A stretch of 64,000 nt of DNA from Paraspadella gotoi (taxonomy: Eukaryota > Chaetognatha). The stretch spans positions 3,938,247 through 4,002,246 of the forward strand of contig CM119264.1 of the NCBI GenBank assembly GCA_051294375.1, given 5' to 3'. Position numbers and translations under genes: made by a program. Position 1 is the first letter of the stretch. Every line of letters starts with the position of its first letter. Shown here piece after piece: positions 1 through 12,012 of this stretch. The notes under the pieces were generated by a model that saw nothing but the letters and a program-made list of their open reading frames with translations, searched no databases and was not told the origin of the DNA.

Positions 1-81
1 GGAGGACGGAAATGGAAGCGGCCCCAGGTGGAGCCGCGTCGCCGGACAGGAAATCAATTTTGACGACATAGAAGAGAGAGA

Positions 82-143
<62 letters not shown>

Positions 144-1147
144 CGCGGCGACTACATTGAATTCTCCAGGGAGCGTCATGAATTTCTTTATCGACGAAAG
201 TGGCCAGCGACGGAGATTGGAGAGTTTTTTCGTCGCTGTCGTTGAAGCGAAGATCCGCCATCAACGGTCGAGGTTGCAGAATCATTTCCTTTATGGATTC
301 TCGGTCCAAACGCCTTCGATTTTGTTTCCGGCCATGTGCCGGCGTTTGGGACGAATGATATTGTGCGCACGGGCTGGTATGGGGCGTTGCACTATCATCG
401 AAAATAATTTTTTTTCTTCGGAAAAAGTGTAGTCCATCGTACAAAAATATATATGCTTTTAATTAATTAGGGACTATCATCGGAAACCTCTCAAGCAATA
501 TCAGTTGTCAAAAAATCATTTCTTTAGGAGATATAAGGCTTTTCTCTATTTCAGACTCACTTTGTCGAGCTATATTCAGGAACTTATGATGAATTTACTT
601 TTTTTTTTAAATATTGATAAACAAACTGGATACCAAGCATGATTAAATACAAATTTGTTCTAAAAGGTTTTACTGTATCTGAGTTTTTGAAAAACTAGCT
701 TAAAATATATAGGGAATCATGGGGAATCACTACCATTCTAATTAAATATAATGATTGATATTATAACGCCACTTGATGTTGTTCGGGATTTCATCCGCAA
801 CGATCCGCAAATGAGTAATGCCAAAATGATTTTCAAATTAATTTTTTTTTCTAACACCCGATAAGAACCATTTACTAAGTAAATTATTTTTTAACTGCGA
901 TTTTGAAGTGGTTTAACTTATTGAATCATTTTTTTCTCTTTAAAATTTTCATTTTACCGGTATTTGAGAGGTAAATAATTAAATAAAGCCAAAAAACTCC
1001 GCTTAGCGTTTGATTCATCTTTAGGAAACGTAAAAAATAAAATGAAACATTTTTGTCCTTTTTGGAAATATTAAAAATTTATTGGAATAACTCTAAAGTT
1101 TTCAAGAATTACTCGTGTTAAGCTATCCGAATATGTTCATTAGTTAT
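1..1147 (-). repeat. Inverted copy of the 4971-6173 segment
   Basis: Read as reverse complement, this block matches 4971-6173 from end to end: position 1 pairs with about 6173 and position 1147 with about 4971. Differences are mostly small indels. It includes a GA tract (about 72-143). The part at 1-430 is therefore also an inverted partner of 1173-1620. It ends at a 25-N gap. If flipped, it would abut and overlap 1173-1620 correctly, so it may be a contig placed in the wrong orientation. I see no convincing gene; the short frames here are mirrored by equally good frames on the other strand. Confidence 0.8.
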
Positions 1148-1172
1148 NNNNNNNNNNNNNNNNNNNNNNNNN
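1148..1172. other. 25-N scaffold gap
   Basis: Exactly 25 N. The same size recurs at 7377, 19263, 31067, 40930 and 54749, which indicates an arbitrary join length and not a measured distance. Sequence on its two sides is in opposite orientation relative to the copy at 4971-6960. Confidence 0.95.
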
Positions 1173-1468
1173 ACTTTTTCCGAGAAAAAAAATTATTTCG
1201 ATGATAGTGCAACGCCCCATACCAGCCCGTGCACAATATCATCGTCCCAAACGCCGGCACATGGGCGGAAACAAATCGAAGGCGTTTGGACCGAGAATCC
1301 ATAAAGGAAATGATTCTGCAACCTCGACCGTTGATGGCGGATCTTCGCTTCAACGACAGCGACGAAAAAACTCTCCAATCTCCGTCGCTGCCACTTTCGT
1401 CGATAAGAAATTCATGACGCTCCCTGGAGAAATTCAATGTAGTCGCCGCGTCTCTCTCTCTCTCTCTC

Positions 1469-1534
<66 letters not shown>

Positions 1535-2363
1535 TCTCTCTCTTATGTCGCAAAAATTGATTTCCTGTCCGGCGACGCGGCTCCACCTGGGGGCCGCTTC
1601 CATTTCCGTCCTGCCGCCAAGCGCGACCACCTGTCGTCGTCGTCGTCGTCGTTCTTCGTTTTTTTCCAGTTGTTTATCCTTCGTAGAGGATTTATGATGG
1701 CGATTGTTCTCAGACGCCGGTTTAACCTTTTGACCCCCCCAAAAAAAGCGTCGGGTTTTTGGACGCCGACGACGATGGACGGAGATTTTGAGTCGAAGGG
1801 GACATTATCGTTTTCAAGATGGCGACCGAAAAGGGAGAGGAGAGATATTCTGCGTCGAAGCTTTTCTTGGATGGTTGAAAGAATCGTTGGTTATCAGTCG
1901 AGAGAAAACGGAACATTTATCCGCCTCAAAATTTGAGTCCTTAGGTAAAGCTTTATTGCTTCGAATTAAGCATGGATTCGTGGCTTAACAACGTGTTGCG
2001 CATTTGAAAATAATCGTGATGCGAAGCAAAAGCGAAAAAAATGGTCTAACTTCAAACCGCATCCATGGAACTGTTGCTTCAGTGTCTTGTAAAATATCGT
2101 AAACTCTCTTTCTATTCCTGTCTTCCTCTCTCTCTCTATCTCGCTAAAAGCCATGGAAAAGAAAGAGAAAAATGAACAAAGGAACGAAATAGAAAGAGTA
2201 AAACGATAAATTTTTGTTTTTCACCGAAAAATATGATTTATGACGAATCGAGAGAGCGAGACGTTTGAAGGAGAAGGGAGAGAGAGAGAGAGATTTACCA
2301 CTTAAAGACGTGAATTAAAATTCCGGACGTGGGCTTTGTATAAACTCTCTCTCTCTCTCTCTC
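1173..2363 (+). repeat. Direct copy of the 5724-6960 segment
   Basis: This block matches 5724-6960 in the same orientation with scattered indels, and the match ends in a CT microsatellite on both sides. It includes a CT tract (1451-1545), a short (GTC)n run near 1634-1650 and a conserved non-repetitive stretch (about 1650-1940). A short frame opening with ATG near 1543 and starting MSQK is present in both copies, but its reading shifts between copies, so I do not call it a gene. Confidence 0.8.
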
Positions 2364-2823
2364 AAAAGAGAGAGATCGAGGGACGAAAATAACTGGTTCG
2401 AGTCGCAGTATGGAACTTTTGCGGAATGAAACTATTGTAAAAAAAGAATGACTTAGGGATGATAATGTTAGAATTGCAGATCAAAATCGATGTGGGATGG
2501 AACTTTTGCCTGATTGTTTTGGCGCTCGATATGGAGAGAGAGAGACGAAACGATGCCAAGAAGAACCAATGGAATTTCTGTGCTGAAAAATTAAGGGGGG
2601 GATTGATCGTGAGGGGGGGCGGAGGCGTGTCCGTGAATGGGGTGATTTTTGTGAAGGGGGTGAGGATTTAGTGATCGAGATGGTGGGCAGTAAAGATCAA
2701 CGGTAAAGAGGGTGCAAAGGGTGGTAAAGCCAGGAGAGAGGTGTGAAATGAGAGAGGGAAAGGAAGGAAAAAGTTTTGAAGAGGTTGGCAAATAAGTTGG
2801 CAGTGGATAAAGGCAGAGATTGG

Positions 2824-2881
<58 letters not shown>

Positions 2882-3170
2882 AGAGGAGAGAGAAGAGAGA
2901 GAGAGTTTTAAAGTAGAAAATAGGTGGAGAAAAAGATCGCGTGAAAGAAAAATCGAGTTGAAAACTTGTGTGAGGGGGGGTGAGTGAGAAAGAGAAGAGG
3001 AGAAGAGAAGAGAAGGAAGAGGAAAGAGAAATAATAGCGGGAGAGGCTCCTCCATTGATGCATTTCTCCCTCGAGTTTCATAAAAGGAAAATCGATGAAG
3101 GGAAATAACAGCAGCGTTTTCAGACAAAAGATTTATTCAGACCTCCGTTAGAATTGGCAGCACGGTGAGG

Positions 3171-3173
<3 letters not shown>

Positions 3174-3258
<85 letters not shown>
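3174..3258. repeat. (GA)n microsatellite, about 85 bp
   Basis: Uninterrupted GA dinucleotides. They create long spurious Leu-Ser and Arg-Glu frames on both strands. Confidence 0.95.
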
Positions 3259-3261
<3 letters not shown>

Positions 3262-4263
3262 GAAACGTTTATATGTTAGGGAAAGAGGGGAGAAGGGTAG
3301 AAAGAGGAAGAGAGAGAGGGAGATAGTGTAAGAGAGAGAGATGAGATGAGTAGAGGATAAGTGATGAAGAAAGTAGGGAGAGAAAGGGGGAACGTAGGAA
3401 TGAGGAGGAGAGAGAGGGAGAAGGATGTAGGGGTTTTGAAATGTGGAGGAGAATGCATGTAGTCGATGTGGAAAGGCAAGATGGGTGAAGAATGTCAAGA
3501 CTAAAATGTGTTTTAAGCTGAGAAATTAGAAACGGGACGCAAACGAACGCGGCCTGATAGATAGATAGGCATAGAAAGAAATGATATGTACTTATGTACT
3601 TTGTAGTCAGATACATTGATACATTTGGTAACTTGCTTGAGAGACATCTGTAAAACATCGTTCAATTTGTCGGATCAAAGTAACGTCAGGAAGCCAAGAA
3701 AAAAAAAAATTTAACTAAAAGAACTCAAGACCGAAGGAAAAAATAGAAATTAAACGAGTTTTTAGTTTTTCGTGAAAAAGAGATTAAATAAGAATTAGCG
3801 TTCGACAACGAAGAAAGAAAAAAAATAATTTAATTTTTAAGATGAAGATGATCTCCAACAAAGAAAAAGAAAAAAAGATTAAAGAAAAAAAGTTTGTTGA
3901 AAAAAAAAGGAAAAAAAAAACAAAAAAAAAACCGGAAAATGAATTCGTCATTTCTTCCTCTTTGTGGTTTTTGTGTTTCGGTCTTTTAAGATTTAAAAAA
4001 AAAATGTCTGGAAAGAGAAGAAAAAAACTATTCGTTTCGTTGGCGATGATTTATTGGCCTTATTTTCCCAGAAGCGAACCATTTTAAATTTTAAAGTCGG
4101 GGGAATTAGATTTAAAACTTTTTTTGAGTTAAAGATTAGTTTTTGAGTTAAAGGTTAGGAATCAAAGATTAGTTTTGAGTTAAAGGTTAGGATCAAAAGA
4201 TTAGTTTAAATGAGGATGGTTAAGAATTTTAGTTTAGAATTAAGTTTTTTAAGGTTAGTGATT

Positions 4264-4405
4264 GTTATGAAAATAACGATCCTCTATATTTCGATGAAAT
4301 CCAATCTTCTCTACTTCTCCAAATGCTTTTTGTTCTTTTTACTGACTCAGAAGAGGCTTCTGTTTCAGCGATTGCAGCGACATCTTTAGTTACGATTATT
4401 GTTTA
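4264..4405 (+). mobile_element. Diverged 5' fragment of an LTR related to the solo LTR at 36411
   Basis: The fragment begins TGTTATGAAAAT, like the TGTTACGAAATC that opens the solo LTR at 36411. It stays alignable for about 135 bases through shared blocks such as CTTCTCTACTT and CAGCGACATCT. The similarity fades after about 4405. No coding part or second terminus is visible nearby. The two are the same LTR family by sequence comparison; calling it an LTR rests on the better-preserved copy. Confidence 0.6.
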
Positions 4406-4970
4406 AATAAAGAATAAGTAATAAGGAATAAGGAATAAGGGTTTAGGGTAAAAATTTTCGGATTAAGTTTCTAGTTTAAGATCATTATTTTTTTATTTTA
4501 AAAAAATAATAATATTATTGATTAACAGATATTATTATCTAATATTAAAATTAGAATTCTGGGAATAAACGAAACAGAAATAGGGGCCTTTCTAAAATAA
4601 AGCCATTTTATTTTCTATTGAGGAAAAAAAAATGACAGCAAATACGAAGTTTGTTTTGTTTTTCTGTAATGAAGAAAGTCTGAATTGGAAAAATAAAAAA
4701 GAAAGAAGAGAAAGAGAAGAAAAGCATTATCCAAGTCTTTGACCAAAACACAAGGAATGTATTCAAAGTTGTTTTTTTTTAGCGAAAGAAGAGATACTTC
4801 GTCTTGAAATTCACGTTTGTTTTCTTTTGAGAGCAAAGATAAAACAATATAATCTTTGTCCGAATTTTTTATCGGCGTCAATAAAATTATGATCAAGTAA
4901 AATCAATTTGTTCACCTCGCCAACGCACTATGATCCTCTTCGAAGTTGTAAGCGTTTAAAATCGAAAATT

Positions 4971-6960
4971 ATACTAATGAACATATTCGGATAGTCTTAA
5001 TCACGAGTAATTCTTGAAAAACTTTAGAGTTTATTCCATATAAATTTTTATATTTCCAAAAAGAGACAAAAATGTTTCATTTTATTACGTTTCTCTAAAG
5101 ATGATATCAAATACGCGTAAGTCGGAGTTTTTTGGCTTTATTTAATTATTTACCTCTCAAATACCGTGTTAAAATGATAATTTTATTAAAGAGAAAAAAA
5201 TGATTCAATAAGTTAAAACCACTTCAAAATCGCAGCTAAAAAAATAAATTTACTTAGTAAATGGTTCTTATCGGGGTGTTAGAAAAAAAAATTAATTTTG
5301 AAAATCATTTTTGGCATTACTTCATTTTTGCCGGATCGTTCGGATGAAATCCCGAACACATCAAGTGCGTTATCAATATGCAATCATTATATTTAATTAG
5401 AATGGTAGTGATTCCCCATGTTCGCCTATATATTTTAGCTAGTTTTTCAAAAACTCAGATACAGTAAAACCTTTTTAAGAACAAATTTGTATTTAATACC
5501 ATGCTTGGTATCGCAGATTTTTTATCAATATTTAAAAAAAAAAAAAGTAAATTCAATCATAAGTTCTCGGAATATAGCTCCGACAAGTGAGTCTGAAATA
5601 GAGGGAAAGCGCTCTATATCTCCTAAAGAAATGATTTTTTGACAACTGATATTCTTTGAGAGGGTTTCCCGATGATAAGTCCTAATTAATTAAAAGCATA
5701 TATATTTTTGTACGATGGACTACACCTTTTTCCGAAGAAAAAAAAATTATTTCGATTGATAGATGCAACGCCCCATACCAGCCCGTGGCACCAATATCAT
5801 CGTTCCCAAACGCCGGCACTGGCGGAAACACAATCGAAGGCGTTTGGACGAGATAACCATAAGGAAATGATTCTGCACCTCGGAACCGTGATGGCGGATC
5901 TCGCTTTTCAACCGACAGCGACGAAAAAACTCTCCAATCTCCGTCCGCTGCCAACTTTCGTCCGATATAAGAAAATTCATTGACGCTCCCTGCCGAGAAT
6001 TCAATGTAGTCGCCGCGTCTCTCTCTCTCTCGTCTCTCTCACTCTCTTCTCTCTCTCTCTCTTCATCTCTCTCTCTCATCTCTCTCTCTCTCTCTCTCTC
6101 TCCATGTCGCAAAAATTTGATTTCTGTCCGGCGACGCGGCTCCACCTGGGGGCCGCTTCCATTTCCGTCCTCCGCCAAGCCGCGACACCTGTCGTCGTCG
6201 TCGTCGTCGTCGTCGTGCGTCTCGTTCTGTTTTTTTTCCAGTGTTTATCCTTTCGTAGAGGATTTAATGATGGCGATTGTTCTCAGACGCCGGTTTAAAA
6301 CCTTTTGGACCCGCCCCAAAAAAAGCGTCGGGTTTGTTGGACGCGACGACGATTGGACGGAGATTTGAGTCGAAGGGGACATTATCGTTTTCAAGATGGC
6401 CGACCGAAAAAGGAGAAGGATAGATATTCTGCGCTCGAAGCTTTCTTTGGGATGGTTGAAAGAATCGTTGCGTTATCATGTCGAGAGAAAAACGGAACAT
6501 TTTATCCGCCTCAAAATTTGAAGTCCTTAGGGTAAAGCTTTTTGCTGTGACATTAAGAGGGGATTCGTGGGCTTAACAACTGTGTTGCGCATTTGAAAAT
6601 AATCGTGATGGCCGAAGCAAAAGCGAAAAAAATGGTCTAACTTTCAAAACCGCATCCATGGACTGTTGCTTCAGTGTCTTGTAAAATATCGTAAACTATC
6701 TCTTCCTATTCCTGTCTCCTCTCTCTCTCTCAATCTTCGCTAAAAGCCATGGAAGAAGAAAGAGAAAAAATGAACAAAGGAACGAAATAGAAAGAGTAAA
6801 ACGATAAATTTTTGTTTTTCACCGAAAAATATGATTTATGAACGAATCGAGAGAGCGAGACGTTTGAAGGAGAAGGGAGAGAGAGAGAGAGATTTAACCA
6901 CTTAAAGACGTGAATTAAAATTCCGGACGTGGGCTTTGTATAAAACTCTCTCCTCTCTTC
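4971..6960 (+). repeat. Fullest copy of the ~2-kb segment present three times in 1-7000
   Basis: 4971-6173 is present inverted at 1-1147, and 5724-6960 is present directly at 1173-2363. This copy joins both parts without a gap. It holds AT-rich sequence, a CT tract (about 6018-6105), a (GTC)n run (6190-6216) and a GC-richer stretch to about 6540. No transposase or reverse-transcriptase motif and no clear terminal repeats are visible, so a local duplication or an assembly artefact explains it better than a mobile element. Confidence 0.75.
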
Positions 6961-7376
6961 TCTCTCTCTCTCTCTCTCTCTCCCTCCTTCTCTCTCTCTC
7001 TCTCTCTTTCTCTCTCTCCATCTCTCTCTTCTCTCGTCCTCCTTCATCTCTCTCATCTCTTCTCCTTCTCTATCTTCTTCTCTCTCCTCTTCTCTCTCTC
7101 TCTCTTCTTCTCTCTCTCTCTCTCTCTCCTCACTTCTCTTGCTCTTCCATCTCTCTCTCTCTCTTTTCTCCCCTTCTTTTTAAAGAAAAAAGCTAATTTT
7201 TTGCTATCGAAAGTTGACCTTTGACTGCCGCTCAATTTTTCCCCGAGCCTTTCTTCGCGAGATGAGGAAGAGAGAGAGAGAGAGAGGGAGGGAGAGAGAG
7301 GAGAGAGAGGAGAGAGAGAGAGAGAGAGAAGAGAGAGGAAGAGAGAAGAGAGAGAGAGAGAGAGAAGTTTTCTAGA
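6947..7376. repeat. CT tract followed by GA tract flanking a gap
   Basis: A CT-rich tract (6947-7170), about 90 bases of ordinary sequence, and a GA tract (7268-7365) run into the 25-N gap at 7377-7401. On the far side CT-rich sequence resumes (7402-7620). The join therefore lies inside or next to a dinucleotide repeat, where a false overlap is easy. Confidence 0.85.
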
Positions 7377-7435
7377 NNNNNNNNNNNNNNNNNNNNNNNN
7401 NACTCTCTTTCTCTCCTCTCGAAAGACTCCTTTCT

Positions 7436-7472
<37 letters not shown>

Positions 7473-7680
7473 CTCTCAGTCTAACTCTCGTCTCCGTAGG
7501 TGCTCTCTCTCTCAGCACCTCTACATTGAACGGACCGGGGTCTTTCACGTTCATGACCTATGTCCGATCTCTCTCTCTCTCCTCCTCTCGATCTCTTCTC
7601 TCTCTACTCTTTCTCGACCTCTCAGATATTCCGTTCTGCGCTAAAAAAAGAGGCTCCGTCACGACGTTAAAGAGGTAAGG

Positions 7681-9840
7681 AAAAGGTGAGGTTTAAAGAG
7701 GAAGACAAAAGAGGAAAGAAAAAGTATATTCAAATTATAACTAGGCTTTAATATGGTTGTTAAAAACAACATACAAGGTGATAAAAGGAAATCGCCACGA
7801 GAAAAAACCTGCCATTCCCATTATTCAATTTGTTTCAATTTGTTTTATTATATTTTTTTAAATTTTTATATTTTTATTTATTTTATTTTATCCTATTTTT
7901 CTATTTTATTTCATTTTATTTTATTTTGATAGTTATTAACTACACTACAAAGTTCACGGATTTCAAATGGTAATGAAATGAAAAGATTTGTCAATACTCT
8001 TAATTGACTAAATATGATTGATATTTGATCATTTCATTAGTTAGAAAATTCTCTGACGTTTATGCTCTTATAAAGTTAACTGGTGCAATTGCCTAACAGC
8101 AGCTTTTTTTTCGAAATTTCTCCCCACTTCAATTATAAACTCATTGTAAAAAAAATTGAGTCAAATATTTTCATTTATTTTATATTTATTAGTTAGTCTT
8201 GGGAGCATGCCAACAATTTTTATTAATATATTTCAAGATTTAGTTAGGCAACTTATTGTTCTTTTCCATATTTTTTAAAAGCTGAAATTTTTTTTCTATA
8301 AATTTTAACTAGAAATACTAAAAAATAAAAATGGCTGTCATTGTGGCGGTAAAAAGTTTTTGACATTCTGATTGCTTAGGGACATACACCAATGTCTATA
8401 TCTGTAAGATGATCCAAATTTTTTCATCATTTCATTTTTTTTATTAAAATATATATTATAATAGGAAGGTCATATTCAAATACAAAAAATGTCCTTTTTT
8501 AAAATTCGACCATGTCATTGACGAGCACATAACTAAGAAAGTAAGCAAGCTGGACTAATGGGAGTTGAAAAATAAAAAAAAGTCAGCGATTTTTCTACCA
8601 GAGTGCAAAATCTGAAGTTGCTATGATCTTTTGATGATCCTTTGATCCTTTCATTTCACTCCCATTTGAAATCCGTGTAACTGTCTTGGTGCAATATTAA
8701 TTTAGGGAAAGTAAAGACAAGACAATACTGGATACAAATAGAACCAGTGGCTCCGCCAATATATGTAAATCACTTTAAAGGGCTTAAACTGAACTATCGC
8801 ACTAATATCATTTTGGTACTTGCAAAAATATTTTATAAGTCAAAACAATATTATTTTTGTTTTGAAGTATGATATATGATAAAAATGCTTTAATCAAAAC
8901 ATAGAATAAGAAATACAATAAAAAAATAGAATAATAAAAAAATACTTGTTAAAAAATACCAAAAAATATTTAAAAAAAATTTAAAATAATAAAAAATTAC
9001 AAAAATAATTGCTATTTTGTTGAAGAGCAGGTACAAGTGAAGATCTAGTGGGTGAAGCTAAAATTTATTATAAATGTTCCTTTATCTTACAAAAAGCTTT
9101 TTTCTTTTAGTAGTTTCGTAGTTTAGTAGTTTCCTCTAAAAATACCAAAAAAATTTAATGGGGCTGTTTTTTTGTTTCAGAAAAAAATATTAAAACCTCT
9201 GGTGAATGTACTTAAAATAAATTTTATTGCTATTTTCTTTTTAAAAATGCTCCTTTGTTTGTACAGCCATCTGGTTTATTAAGATTAAAACGTAAAAATA
9301 TGTAAAGCAATGCAAGTGAAGATCTAGTGGGTGCCGACAGAAGAATTTATATAGAAAGTAAAGGGAATATGCTTATAGTAAAGAAAGTAAGAGACAAATC
9401 CTAGTAGGAGAGAAGAAAAGTTAAGTAACCGGAACAAAAAAAAAATTGAAAAAAAAAAGAAAAAGGAAAAAATTGTACAAATTCGGGAGGTAAGTAAATC
9501 ACTAAAGTGATTTACAAACATTTTGAAAAATTCGACGTTTAAAGTTTGACATTTAAGAATTTGAAAAAAAAAAAAAATCCCCCGGAATCTGAGCCTCGAT
9601 TTTACAATAACCATTCAGCGTCGAATTCTCGGCGAATTTCTCAGAAATCAACTAATAAATCAGGTTCGCGCGAAGAGAGAGTGAAATATGGGCAGCGGAG
9701 ATGGAAAGAACTGGTGGAGCCTGTGGTGAAGTTGAGAGTAGTTGGGGGGGGGGTTGGTTGATAGAACGAAGCAAGACAAGAGAGAAAAAAAGTAGCACAT
9801 TGTATAAACTTCTTAAAAAAAGTAAAGCAATAACGGAGCC
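7681..9840. other. AT-rich non-coding stretch
   Basis: Strongly A+T-rich sequence with homopolymer runs and no supported gene. It holds an inverted-repeat pair (7947-8690, separate entry). A 21-base phrase, the core of which is GAAGATCTAGTGGGTG, occurs near 9032 and again near 9311, suggesting a small local duplication. The remaining frames are short and A/T-driven. Confidence 0.6.
7947..8690. mobile_element. MITE-like element with imperfect terminal inverted repeats
   Basis: The left arm at about 7953-7985 contains CACGGATTTCAAATGG followed by AATGAAATGAAA. The right arm at about 8650-8685 is its reverse complement with a few changes (TTTCATTTC, then CCATTTGAAATCCGTG). The arms enclose about 700 bases of AT-rich sequence without a coding frame. 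This layout fits a non-autonomous DNA transposon. I could not define target duplications, so the outer limits are approximate. Confidence 0.5.
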
Positions 9841-9889
9841 GAATGTCGAATAAAGTTATTGAAAAAAATTATAAATTTGAGTTAACGTT

Positions 9890-10200
9890 AAATACCCGAT
9901 GTAGGGGCGGAGGGGCGGGGCTGAAAACAGGAAGTGGGGGGGGGAAGAGAACCAGACGAGACGAGGCGTTTTCGGAGAAGAATCTTATTGTCCCAAAAAA
10001 ATTGATCGATGCCGAAGAACGAATGGGTTCCTTCGGCGGTGCTCCTGCGGCTGCGGATGTAACTGCCGCCGCGCTGCGACGGGCGGAGGCGGCTGCTGCG
10101 GGCGGGACCGGTTTTTCCTTTCGTTCCGCCACTGAATCGAAATTGGGGATCGAAATTGTTCTCTCGCGTTTCCCGTCATCAATTAGATCCACAAAAGAAT
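9890..10200. promoter_or_regulatory. CpG-rich patch in AT-rich surroundings, possible promoter or coding fragment
   Basis: This stretch has a much higher density of CG dinucleotides than its neighbours and ends at the purine-rich block that follows. A plus-strand frame starting at 10024 reads MGSFGGAPAAADVTAAALRR and continues to about residue 58 before becoming a Gly/Arg/Glu tract. The minus strand is also open and Ala/Pro-rich. No splice or family evidence chooses between them. A promoter-like island is the more cautious reading. Confidence 0.3.
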
Positions 10201-10671
10201 CGAGGGAGAAAGGAGGGAGGAGAGAAGGGAGGGAGGGAGAGGGGAGGAAGGGAGGGAGGGAGGGAAAAAAAAGGGGAGAGGTGGGGGTAGAGAAAGAGAA
10301 AGGTGATGGGTGGCAGATGAGGGGCAATTTTTGGAATCGGCGAAGGGGAATGTAGTAAGAGTTGGGCAATGAAGGGAAAGATTTTACGTATTGTAAAAAT
10401 ACTGTGAACATTTGATTTAAGAATCTCGGTATCGGCTGAGCATGAAAACCTTGGGTGTAGCAACTAGAAAAGAATCCGAGGATTCGTATCTCTGTCAATC
10501 GAGATTAAAAATAAATAGCAAACATCTACGACAAGCATCTAGATGTTCTCGTAGAATCCAAGAGAGAAGCTGCCGCTATGAAATTAGTACTTATAAAAAA
10601 TTATCCATTCATTTTATTATGTTCAGGAAAAGAAAAAGTCTCTCTCACTCTCTCTTTCTCTGTGTTTGTCT

Positions 10672-10711
<40 letters not shown>

Positions 10712-10755
10712 CCTCTTCCCTCCGTTCCTTCCCTCTCTCTCTCTTTCTCTCTCTT

Positions 10756-10799
<44 letters not shown>

Positions 10800-11800
10800 A
10801 TCTCTCTCTTCTCTCTCTAACTCTGTCTCTTTCTAAGTTTTCTCTCTCTCTCTCCTCTCTCTAACTCTGTCTCTCTCTCTCTCTCTTCTCTCTCTTCTTT
10901 CTCGGATGCAACTGCCTTTTAACCCAAGTTCCCCTTAATCAAGTTTATGGTCTTTTCGCGCCGTCATTTATTCGTCGACACTCCCCGATTTATCAACGCC
11001 GCCCTTGCGGTGCGGAGGGTGGTAGAAGTGAGGTGGTGGAGTTGGGGGTGGTGAAGCGGGGGCTGATGGATTGGGGGTGGCGCGTTAGGAGTGGACGGAG
11101 GAAATGGCAAGGGCAATGATGAGAAGTGGTACGGATGGCGAAGTGGGAGACAGCGATGGCAGAAATTGCCGGAGAGAATATAAAAGCGGAAGAGATGGCA
11201 AAGAAGAACGATTGGTTGGAGGAAAGAAAAGTACGTATTAAACAGAAAATAAATCAAAAGAGAAAGAAAAGAAAAGATTTAAATAGATGAAGCAAAAAAA
11301 AAAAGAAAAACAAACTTAAAAAAAAAAAAGATAAAAAGAAAAAAAAAGTGAAAGGAGGGAACCTCTTGCCACAGTCCGACTCGGTCTTCCTATTTTTGAT
11401 CCACTCTTACCTCATATTTCTGGCAGCTTTTTTTTTAGATAACCCTCACCCGCTCACCACTTTCCTCCCACTCACCCCAAAATTACCTCTGCCCGATTTT
11501 CACTTCCCTACCTCCAATTTTCCGCTGCATTTCCCGCGATTTCTAACATTTCTCGATTCCCCTCTTCCGTCGCCTCGATTTTTTTTTAGTTGCGATGCGA
11601 GTAAACGCGGAGCCAAATATATTTTTTGGTCGGTCGGTCTGACTGATATCGTAGCAGAATAATTTTCGGTTCATTTCGAATGAGATCAACTCCTTCAACT
11701 TCTTCAATCTTATTTACATCTTGTAGTAGTTTAGATCATTTCTCATATCTCATATGATTCCCCCCCGTTACGATACACTCAATTTATTTTGGATATGTAT
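10201..11800. other. Purine block, CT tract and non-coding flank
   Basis: GGGA-rich purine sequence (10201-10300), then a CT-rich tract with interruptions (10638-10905), then G-rich and A-rich low-complexity sequence (10990-11350) and a C/T-rich part. No gene is supported. The last part is the upstream flank of the membrane-protein gene at 12013. Confidence 0.6.
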
Positions 11801-12012
11801 ATACATAATGCCTAGTTATTTGAATTTATATTTAATATAATTAAAACCATGTTGAGGAATGCTTATATAATTGAAAGAAAGTTAATGCTGCGCAACAACA
11901 CCTCAGAAGAATCATTCTTTGTTTTTTCCTCCGCTTCGCTGACGTGTCATTCGACGGACATCTGGCTCTTCTTTTTTCAAATGACCACTTGATTAACAAG
12001 TTTAGGCAAACG

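Larger units (their letters stand above)
2364..4970. other. Non-coding stretch between the two direct copies
   Basis: Purine-rich on the plus strand to about 3480, with GA tracts at 2825-2906 and 3174-3258. It becomes A-rich from 3700 to 4080. A roughly 30-bp unit ending in TTAGTTT is repeated about three times at 4130-4230. An LTR-like fragment lies at 4264-4405 (separate entry). The translated frames here are low-complexity Leu/Ser or Lys tracts, and I see no gene. Confidence 0.6.

Noticed and set aside
2591-3658. Long minus-strand frames rich in Leu, Ser, Phe and Pro
   Set aside because: They are translations of purine-rich and GA-repeat sequence. All frames are open by composition, with no splice signals or family motifs.
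11875-12012. Upstream extension of exon 1 of the XKR-like gene
   Set aside because: The frame is open for 46 codons before the chosen ATG but has no earlier ATG and no pyrimidine-rich acceptor; it begins right after a stop. It could be 5' UTR.
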